DNA of 7,457 nt from the NCBI GenBank assembly GCA_049642385.1, contig JBAROU010000065.1:1-7457 (forward strand), in the 5' to 3' direction. The notes beneath the pieces were generated by a model. The model did no database searches and was not told the DNA's origin. It worked only from the letters and a program-made list of their open reading frames with translations. A program made the position numbers and the translations under genes. Positions 1-4,418 of this stretch are shown piece after piece (position 1 is the first letter of the stretch; each line of letters starts with the position of its first letter). Source of the stretch: JBAROU01 sp049642385. Its GTDB lineage: Bacteria > Chloroflexota > Dehalococcoidia > DSTF01 > RBG-16-68-14.

Positions 1-26
1 CGCCAATCGCCCCTACGGCGCACGTG

Positions 27-1502
27 CTACGAGGAACGTGCTCGCCTCCTCCACCACCACGCGCCCCCTCCCCCACCAACCGATAGCGCCACACCAGCCA
101 CGAGGGCCCAGGGCCACCACATCGTACCGCCGCCGTCGTTCGTAGGTGGGGCGGTCTGCGTGGCGAGGCGTTCGTTGCGGACGACGACAGGAGTGGGGAG
201 CACGCCGCCGGAGAGGGCACCAACGATCGAGCGGGCGCCGAGGACGGAGGAGGTGCGCGACGCGGAACTGCCGGTGGACGAGTTGCCCCCGCCTGTCGGG
301 CCGCTGGTTGTGCCGGCGCCGCCGCCGACGCCCGGTGCGTTGGTGCGGCTGAAGGAGGCGTCGTCGATGTAGATCGCGGCGCCGGCGGAGGAGCGCGGTC
401 GCAGGAGGATGCGCGCGCGGGCGGAGTGGACGCCGGGTGGCGCTTGCACGGCGCCGGTGGTGAGGCGGCGGTACGCGGGCTGCGGCGCATCAAGCGTGGC
501 GGTGGAGTCGGCGGTGGCGACGGCGCGGCCGGTGGCGTCGGCGCTGGCGTACCATGAGATGCGCAGGTAGGCGGTGTCAACGCGGGGGTCGTTCATCCAG
601 AGATAGGCGTCGAAGGCGTACCAGGCGGCGGGCGTCACTAGCACGGTCTGGTGCGCCCACTTCGTGCTGTCGCTGGCGCTGCTGAAGCCGCCGGCGAAGT
701 GACCGTTGCGCGCGTGCAAGCCGGTGCGCAGCAGCACACCACCGTAGTCGTCCCAGGCGAGCGGGTGGCCGCCCTGGGCGGCCTCGAAGCCGGGGTTGGC
801 GAGGAGGTTGGCCGACGTGCCAGAGAACGAGGGCCCACCGGGGCCGGATGGTTGGCTGCCGCCGGGGTGGTCGGGTGGCGGCGGGCCCGGCCGAGGCGTG
901 GGAGTGGGGTGCGAACCCGGCTGCGAGTTCGTAGGCGTTGGCGTCGGCGGGGGCGGTGTCGTCGGACAGGGCGAGAAGGCGACGCGGTCGAGCCGTAGGT
1001 CATCGACGTGAGCGGTGGCGGAGGAGCCCGACAGGCGTATGAGTGTTACGGCGAGCTTCGTCTGCGTGACGCCGCAGGGGATGAGAGCGGGCTGCGTGGC
1101 GAGCGCTCGGAAGCCGCCGGGCTGCGGGCCGGCCTCGACCTTCTTTGTGTACTGCGTGCCGTCCGCTGTCGACCACTGCACTTCGAAGCGAAGTAGGCGC
1201 ACCGCGCCGTCGCTGATCAGGGCCTTGCCGCCGAACGTGTACGTTCCACCCGGCAGCAGGTCGACGAGGTGTACCGCGGTGGCTGTCGTGGGGGTCTCGT
1301 CGGCGGTGAGGCGGGCGGCGTGGTCAGGCTCGAGCGGGTCCTGGACGCGCGCGAGCTCGCCGTAGAGCGAGTTCCAGTCGCTGAGGTCGCTCTGCTGCTC
1401 GAAGTCCCAGGACGCGATGAGCTGGCCGGCGCGGGTAGTGGCCCGAGGCGCCAGCGCGACGATCGCGACGACGATACAGACAATAATGAACAGGCGCGCC
1501 AT
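27..1502 (-). CDS. Exported, membrane-anchored protein with two carbohydrate-binding-like beta-sandwich domains
   Basis: This 491-aa protein has no catalytic domain that I recognise. Residues 1-25 form a hydrophobic signal or signal anchor (MARLFIIVCIVVAIVAL). Residues 30-175 and 232-386 are two beta-rich modules. The second opens with NLLANPGFE, and they close with HVDDLRLD and IYIDDASFSR, the usual pattern of CBM4/9-like jelly-roll domains. Residues 177-225 are a Pro/Thr/Gly linker and 388-462 a Gly/Ser/Thr-rich stalk. Residues 462-484 are a Trp-flanked membrane segment followed by RRRAR, a stop-transfer tail. The protein should therefore sit outside the cell, held by its C-terminus, and bind glycans or another surface ligand; that role is inferred. 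The ATG at 1502 directly precedes the signal sequence. A ribosome site is weak (AGGGAT about 11 bases upstream). An ATG at 1513 lies in a different frame. The upstream zinc-ribbon gene is 112 bases away, so this may be a separate transcription unit. Confidence 0.8.
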   Translation of the reverse strand: MARLFIIVCIVVAIVALAPRATTRAGQLIASWDFEQQSDLSDWNSLYGELARVQDPLEPDHAARLTADETPTTATAVHLVDLLPGGTYTFGGKALISDGAVRLLRFEVQWSTADGTQYTKKVEAGPQPGGFRALATQPALIPCGVTQTKLAVTLIRLSGSSATAHVDDLRLDRVAFSPCPTTPPPPTPTPTNSQPGSHPTPTPRPGPPPPDHPGGSQPSGPGGPSFSGTSANLLANPGFEAAQGGHPLAWDDYGGVLLRTGLHARNGHFAGGFSSASDSTKWAHQTVLVTPAAWYAFDAYLWMNDPRVDTAYLRISWYASADATGRAVATADSTATLDAPQPAYRRLTTGAVQAPPGVHSARARILLRPRSSAGAAIYIDDASFSRTNAPGVGGGAGTTSGPTGGGNSSTGSSASRTSSVLGARSIVGALSGGVLPTPVVVRNERLATQTAPPTNDGGGTMWWPWALVAGVALSVGGGGGAWWWRRRARSS

Positions 1503-1614
1503 CCGTGTGCCATCCCTGGCGGGGGAGCGATCTTCCTTCCTGGAAGCTCAACACATGCACTGGTGTGCGCGTCGGGACGCCCCGCGCGTCGCCACGACGC
1601 GTTATGGTTCGAAC
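1503..1614 (-). other. Intergenic gap between the zinc-ribbon gene and the exported protein gene
   Basis: This gap of 112 bases holds a GC-rich hairpin near its upstream end (1585-1601) and several copies of GCGTC/GACGC around it. Closer to the exported-protein start, the minus strand reads CTTCC-AGGAA-GGAAG, a short inverted repeat at 1532-1546. I found no convincing -35/-10 pair: a TTGAGC occurs, but at 17 bases spacing the partner is GCTCCC. No open frame here looks like a gene. Confidence 0.5.
1585..1601 (-). terminator. GC-rich hairpin after the zinc-ribbon gene, no U-tract
   Basis: On the minus strand the sequence is CGCGTCG-TGG-CGACGCG: a perfect 7-bp stem with a 3-base loop, starting 14 bases after the zinc-ribbon stop codon. 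It is followed by CGGGGCG rather than a run of U. It could be a terminator of the U-less type described for some GC-rich bacteria, or simply an mRNA 3'-end stabiliser. The surrounding GC content makes chance stems likely. Confidence 0.35.
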
Positions 1615-2001
1615 TTAGCGGCGGAAGCGAACGCGCCGGAGCAGGAGCGTCTCGCTGACCATCTGCGTGTCGTCTGGTATCGCGTCGCCGTGGGGCACGA
1701 CCTCGCCCTTCGCCGGGCGGGCGGTCGAGTGGCCGTTGCGCCCACGATTGATGAACGAGCGCACGAGACGGCGCACCATGACTTCGGCGATCGTGCCTAC
1801 GGCGACGACGGTGACACCGCGGACGACGGCGGGCAGCTGGGGCCGCCAGACGGCCGGGAGGCGACGTTCGTCTCGAACAGCGGGGAGCTGGGGGTCGTGG
1901 AGGGCCAGGCCACAGCTGCGGCAGAAGTTGTCCTCCAGATCGCAGTCAGTACCACAGCGACCGCAGGGGGTGGTGTCCGGCGGGGAGTATCCGTCTTCCA
2001 T
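1615..2001 (-). CDS. Small zinc-ribbon protein with a possible membrane segment
   Basis: Counted from the ATG at 2001 the protein has 128 residues. Residues 13-31 carry C13-GR-C16 and C27-RS-C30, the two CxxC knuckles of a zinc ribbon of the short prokaryotic type, with one more Cys at 20. Residues 58-76 (AVVRGVTVVAVGTIAEVMV) are mostly hydrophobic but contain an Arg and a Glu, so this is either a weak membrane helix or an amphipathic one. The C-terminal half is basic (LRRVRFRR at the end). Function is unknown; such ribbons bind zinc and often mediate protein or nucleic-acid contacts. An in-frame TTG at 2043 would add 14 residues, but it lies inside the -35 box of the promoter seen at 2014-2042. 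I therefore prefer the ATG at 2001. No Shine-Dalgarno site precedes it. Confidence 0.7.
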   Translation of the reverse strand: MEDGYSPPDTTPCGRCGTDCDLEDNFCRSCGLALHDPQLPAVRDERRLPAVWRPQLPAVVRGVTVVAVGTIAEVMVRRLVRSFINRGRNGHSTARPAKGEVVPHGDAIPDDTQMVSETLLLRRVRFRR

Positions 2002-2013
2002 AACGGTTCGGCC

Positions 2014-2042
2014 ATTATATCGAGTAGCATCAATGGCGTCCA
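2014..2042 (-). promoter_or_regulatory. Sigma-70-type promoter for the zinc-ribbon gene
   Basis: The minus strand shows TGGACG (2042-2037, four of six matches to TTGACA), a spacer of exactly 17 bases, then a perfect TATAAT (2019-2014). The start codon ATG follows 12 bases after the -10 box. Transcription beginning 6-7 bases past the -10 would leave a leader of only about six bases, which fits the lack of any ribosome site. This is read directly from the sequence; activity is inferred. Confidence 0.55.
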
Positions 2043-2043
2043 A

Positions 2044-2146
2044 AATCGTGGCCTCTCACTAGCATACGAAGCTGTTAGGCGGCGGGGCGGCCGCCAGTAC
2101 CGCCGATCCTAGTCGGTCGAGCCACGTTACGTCAATAGCGCTTACG
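2044..2146 (-). other. Intergenic gap between formyltransferase and zinc-ribbon gene
   Basis: These 103 bases hold most of a direct repeat of TTACGTCAA (which runs into the formyltransferase stop codon), a long bulged hairpin, and the first bases upstream of the zinc-ribbon promoter. A weak promoter-like pair is also present: TTGACG at 2135-2130 and TAGGAT at 2111-2106, spacer 18. Its -10 lies within the hairpin, so it competes with the terminator reading. Confidence 0.45.
2076..2111 (-). terminator. Bulged GC hairpin after the formyltransferase gene, no U-tract
   Basis: On the minus strand TAGG, then AT (bulge), then CGGCGG pair with CCGCCG and CCTA across a 14-base loop that itself contains GGCGGCCGCC. 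That gives ten base pairs with a two-base bulge. It lies 35 bases past the formyltransferase stop codon and just before the zinc-ribbon promoter, where a terminator is expected. The next bases are ACAGC, so there is no U-run. Confidence 0.4.
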
Positions 2147-2150
2147 TCAA
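2127..2150 (-). repeat. Direct repeat of a 9-base near-palindrome (TTACGTCAA)
   Basis: TTACGTCAA occurs at 2127-2135 and again at 2142-2150, centre to centre 15 bases, separated by TAGCGC. On the minus strand each reads TTGACGTAA. The 2142-2150 copy overlaps the formyltransferase TGA stop codon. Each unit is nearly palindromic (TTACGTAA core), which suits a pair of protein-binding half-sites, but TTGACG also resembles a -35 box. No binding protein can be named from this window. Confidence 0.35.
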
Positions 2151-3181
2151 ATTGGGTTGCCGAGCGCCGCGTCGATCTCGGTCGTGAGGTCCAGCCCGCC
2201 CGCCAGCTCGCGGCTTGAGGCGTCGAGCACGCGGCGATCTTCGACGCGGACGCGGCCCAGAGCAAGCGCGCGCAACGTCTCGAGGACGAGCGGCTGCTCC
2301 CGGATAGCGCCGTGGCGGCGGATTTCACGAAACAGGGGATGATCTTCGCCCTCGTCCGACTGTATCTCAGCCGCGGTGCGTGAGCCGAGCGCTTGCCAGA
2401 GCGGGTCGAACCCAGGGCCGCGCAACGGGAAGATACAACGGGCTACAAGAGGGCCCTGATCTAGCATCTGCGTCGCAATGTGAATCATTGCGCCTGAGAT
2501 ATGTGCTCGCTGGTCGATTAGCTGCCATATGACCTGTTGCCATGTCCCTGTTGGGCCCTCCGGCAGTGCCGGATGAAGGTTGAGCATTTTGTATTTGTCG
2601 TGCAGGTTCCTGGTAACAATGAGCATATAACCGGCTAGCAGAACGAAATCGATAGGTTTTCTTTCGGAGTCACTGAGTGCCTCAATCACCTTAAAGCCAC
2701 TCAATTCCGGGGCGTCACTAAACGTTCTCTGGGCAGGCTCGCCAACAGTTGCGAGCGCCGTATCTTGATCTTGTGTTCCTTTTTTTGTTGCCAACGCCTG
2801 AGTCAGAATCAGATCACTACCATCTTGTCCCGCAACGCGAAGTCCTGGAAGCGGCAGTTTCGCTCCGCGTTCGATCGCGCGTTCAACTTCGTCGTCAAAG
2901 TCATCTCGCCAACTCGGTAGGGGAACGCCCCGCCGGCTCCGTTTTCCATGGACAGCCTTCCTGTAGAGCCGTGATGATAAGTGAATAACGGGCACTCGAT
3001 AGCTATTAACTAGCTTGAAAAATTCGTCCGACCCCTCGGATTCTCCTGGCTGTCGGTTGCAAAAGACATACGCTATCTCAGCATCCAAATCACCTCGTCG
3101 CACTGATTGCAACACGGTGCGCAAGAGTCCGCGGGAGCCTTCACCACGACCCGTAGAGAACCAGCCAATTCGGAGTGTCAC
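2147..3181 (-). CDS. PurN-like formyltransferase, divergent, with internal insertion and C-terminal extension
   Basis: The 344-aa protein has the formyltransferase fold of glycinamide ribonucleotide transformylase (PurN), which moves a formyl group from 10-formyl-tetrahydrofolate to an amine. The N-terminal strand and loop MTLRIGWFSTGRGEGS resembles the PurN phosphate loop (SGxGS). The catalytic trio is visible: N201 and H203 in LNLHPALP and D241 in LDQGPL, spaced as in PurN (N106, H108, D144 in E. coli). PurN is about 210 aa. Here roughly residues 95-172 look like extra sequence before DFVLLAGYM (178-186), and residues 258-344 extend beyond the usual end. GPTGTWQQVIW (209-219) replaces the usual PurN sequence after the HPSLLP motif, so the substrate may differ. 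The start is GTG, supported by GAGGGG at 3186-3191. It follows the PHP gene by 58 bases. GC is about 44% in the middle and 73% at the 3' end. Confidence 0.8.
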   Translation of the reverse strand: MTLRIGWFSTGRGEGSRGLLRTVLQSVRRGDLDAEIAYVFCNRQPGESEGSDEFFKLVNSYRVPVIHLSSRLYRKAVHGKRSRRGVPLPSWRDDFDDEVERAIERGAKLPLPGLRVAGQDGSDLILTQALATKKGTQDQDTALATVGEPAQRTFSDAPELSGFKVIEALSDSERKPIDFVLLAGYMLIVTRNLHDKYKMLNLHPALPEGPTGTWQQVIWQLIDQRAHISGAMIHIATQMLDQGPLVARCIFPLRGPGFDPLWQALGSRTAAEIQSDEGEDHPLFREIRRHGAIREQPLVLETLRALALGRVRVEDRRVLDASSRELAGGLDLTTEIDAALGNPI

Positions 3182-3185
3182 GAAG

Positions 3186-3191
3186 CCCCTC
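3186..3191 (-). promoter_or_regulatory. Ribosome-binding site for the formyltransferase GTG start
   Basis: The minus strand reads GAGGGG, then CTTC, then GTG. This purine-rich site four bases ahead supports the GTG at 3181, and translation from there gives the conserved first strand of the formyltransferase fold. Confidence 0.55.
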
Positions 3192-3239
3192 TAAACGTTC
3201 GTCATTCGAGTGGAGTCTAACAAAACACCTGAGATGGAG

Positions 3240-3905
3240 CTACTTCGCTACGCGACGGCCGAGGTGGAGACGCCATTTGACCTTCGCCCAGGTGCTGAGC
3301 AGGTGGAAGCCGACGAACGAGCGCTTGCCCATCACCTTGCCTTTGCCCAGCGCGACGAGGAAGTCGCCTGGGCCTTCAAACGCGGGCATCTCCGTGTATG
3401 CCACGCCTATCTCCCACGGCGTGTGGGCGTCGGAGGAGGCGCTCATCAGCTTGCCGTGCTCCTCGGCGAGCGCGAGCGAGCGCTCGTTATCGGCCGAGAA
3501 GACGGTGCGGGAGTTGAACACCTCGATGACATCGACGTCAGGCATGATGCGGAGGAGGGCCTCCGGGCGCAGCGGCGAGCGACGCACACGGTCGTACGGG
3601 TGCGGCACGAGCACGATGCCGCCCTGCTCGCGAATGGCGCGCACGGTGTCTTCCGGCGTGAGGCCCTTGCGGACAGTCTCCTGGAGAAAGAGGCCGATAA
3701 TCTCGCCTTCGGTCGACTTGATCTCCTCGGCGACGATGACGCGGAAGGGTGCGATGCCACGCACGGCGAGCGCGCCGTCCACGTTGTTGTGGTCGCTCAC
3801 AGCGACGCAGTCGATGCCGGCCTGGCCGTAACGCCGCGCGAAGGTCTCGACGGAGGTGACGGCGTCGCGGGAGAAGTGGGTGTGGGCGTGGAGGTCAGCT
3901 TTCAT
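3240..3905 (-). CDS. PHP-domain metal-dependent phosphoesterase
   Basis: This 221-aa protein is a stand-alone PHP (polymerase and histidinol phosphatase) domain, a metal-dependent hydrolase of phosphoesters. All the expected metal-ligand motifs are present in order: D4-L-H6-A-H8-T near the start, S-D38-H39-N, V-A-E60-E61-I, V-P-H102-P, V-I-E128-V-F-N131, and S-S-D159-A-H161 near residue 160. Length fits the short bacterial PHP proteins related to TrpH/YciV, some of which remove nucleotides from oligonucleotides or from 3',5'-bisphosphates; the true substrate here is not known. The C-terminus is basic (RRVAK). The ATG at 3905 gives the canonical MKADLHxHT start. There is no Shine-Dalgarno site ahead of it: its ATGA overlaps the stop codon of a 12-codon open frame, so translation probably depends on coupling to that frame and to the 63-aa gene before it. 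Confidence 0.88.
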   Translation of the reverse strand: MKADLHAHTHFSRDAVTSVETFARRYGQAGIDCVAVSDHNNVDGALAVRGIAPFRVIVAEEIKSTEGEIIGLFLQETVRKGLTPEDTVRAIREQGGIVLVPHPYDRVRRSPLRPEALLRIMPDVDVIEVFNSRTVFSADNERSLALAEEHGKLMSASSDAHTPWEIGVAYTEMPAFEGPGDFLVALGKGKVMGKRSFVGFHLLSTWAKVKWRLHLGRRVAK

Positions 3906-3940
3906 GGCGCGACATCGACGACCAACCGAGCGTTGGTCAT
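3902..3940 (-). pseudogene. Possible vapC (PIN toxin) remnant, first 12 codons only
   Basis: The frame starts at an ATG that overlaps the stop of the 63-aa gene (ATGA at 3937-3940) and encodes MTNARLVVDVAP before TGA. PIN-domain toxins typically begin M-x-x-x-x-(L/V)-V-V-D-A/T-S, where the Asp is the first catalytic acidic residue; here LVVD appears at the expected place and the reading then stops. Overlap with a short upstream antitoxin-like gene is the standard vapBC layout. The TGA overlaps the ATG of the PHP gene. I read it as the remains of a toxin gene whose body was deleted. It could instead be a chance match or a coupling peptide. Confidence 0.45.
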
Positions 3941-4128
3941 GCCTCGTCGCGAAGTTCTCGTATCAGCTCGCCTGTAGTGAGCGGCCTGATGTCCAGGCGT
4001 TCGCGTACCGTTAGGGCCGCTTCAAACGCCTTTTTACGCGCCTTGAGTTCCTCTTTGGTGGGTGGCCGACGCGATTCGAGGTATTCCTTGGCCCACAACG
4101 GCAACTGATTCTTAGGTTTCGTTACCAT
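3937..4128 (-). CDS. Small antitoxin-like helical protein (possible orphan VapB-type)
   Basis: This 63-aa protein is charged and probably all helical: MVTKPKNQLPLWAKEYL at the start, a Lys/Glu-rich helix at 23-40 (PTKEELKARKKAF), then LDIRPLTTGELIRELRDEA at the end. I do not recognise a defined family with certainty. Short proteins of this general design, ending in a PLT-x-x-EL-x-x-x-x-R segment, occur ahead of PIN-domain genes, where the C-terminus would neutralise the toxin. The gene overlaps by ATGA a frame that looks like a truncated PIN start, which supports the antitoxin reading. The ATG at 4128 has GGAG seven bases upstream. It follows xseB by 26 bases and a TATAAT lies in that gap, so it may have its own promoter. 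Codon use is less GC-rich than in xseA/xseB. Confidence 0.6.
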   Translation of the reverse strand: MVTKPKNQLPLWAKEYLESRRPPTKEELKARKKAFEAALTVRERLDIRPLTTGELIRELRDEA

Positions 4129-4135
4129 CTGATCA

Positions 4136-4139
4136 CTCC
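4136..4139 (-). promoter_or_regulatory. Ribosome-binding site for the 63-aa gene
   Basis: GGAG on the minus strand sits seven bases ahead of the ATG at 4128. It contrasts with the PHP gene downstream, which has no such site. Confidence 0.5.
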
Positions 4140-4146
4140 ACCGCTC

Positions 4147-4152
4147 ATTATA
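4147..4152 (-). promoter_or_regulatory. Candidate -10 box between xseB and the 63-aa gene
   Basis: A perfect TATAAT lies on the minus strand just after the xseB stop codon. No good -35 is found at 16-18 bases (GCGCTG at 17). A TTGACG occurs only 10 bases upstream, which is too close. If used, it would give a leader of about 12 bases for the 63-aa gene. Confidence 0.3.
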
Positions 4153-4154
4153 GC

Positions 4155-4418
4155 CTACTCCTCGTCAAGCAGCGCTTCTTCCTCGACGGGCTCCTCGGTA
4201 GCAGCGATCTCCGCGGGTTGGGCGAAGGACTCGCGCAGCTTGGTGATGCGCAGCTCAGCGACGTCGAGGATCGATTGGCAGCGCTTGGCGAGATCCATGC
4301 CCTGCTCATAAAGCTCGATCGACTCCTCGAGCGAGAGGCCGCCCTTCTCCAGCTTCTCCACCGTCTGTTCGAGCCGACGGTAGAGCTCCTCGAACGGTTC
4401 GTCGCGCTTGGCGCTCAT
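4155..4418 (-). CDS. xseB: Exodeoxyribonuclease VII small subunit
   Basis: XseB binds the large subunit XseA in multiple copies; the complex degrades single-stranded DNA from both ends to oligonucleotides and acts in DNA repair. The 87-aa length suits the family (about 80). The diagnostic core is at residues 9-60: FEELYRRLEQTVEKLEKGGL, then SLEESIELYEQGMDLAKRC and a second helix to ELRITKL. These are the two antiparallel helices. The last 20 residues are an acidic tail rich in Glu, which is common and variable. The start codon overlaps the xseA stop (ATGA at 4415-4418) and has GGAGG at 4423-4427, four bases ahead. The overlap suggests coupled translation that helps set the ratio of the two subunits. 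Confidence 0.95.
   Translation of the reverse strand: MSAKRDEPFEELYRRLEQTVEKLEKGGLSLEESIELYEQGMDLAKRCQSILDVAELRITKLRESFAQPAEIAATEEPVEEEALLDEE

Noticed and set aside
1..26. Possible terminator after the 491-aa gene
   Set aside because: Only a 4-bp stem (CGCC/GGCG) is visible before the window ends, which is too little to support a call.
177..1000. Repeat array or CRISPR-like pattern in the Pro-rich linker coding region
   Set aside because: The repetition comes from Pro/Thr/Gly codons in the linker. Unit lengths vary and no spacers exist.
160..1365. Several plus-strand frames and other minus-strand frames over the 491-aa gene
   Set aside because: They are Arg/Gly/Ala-rich shadows of a GC-rich coding region, with no domains and no ribosome sites.
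1601..1616. GGTTCGAAC on the plus strand, resembling a tRNA T-loop
   Set aside because: No pairing T-stem and no D or anticodon arms nearby. TTCGAA is a short palindrome expected by chance.
2001..2043. Longer form of the zinc-ribbon protein starting at TTG 2043
   Set aside because: The extra 14 residues lie within the promoter sequence, are not part of the zinc ribbon and have no ribosome site.
3210..3977. Plus-strand open frame (255 codons) over the PHP gene
   Set aside because: It is a shadow of the PHP gene: the minus-strand frame holds every metal-ligand motif, while this one has none.
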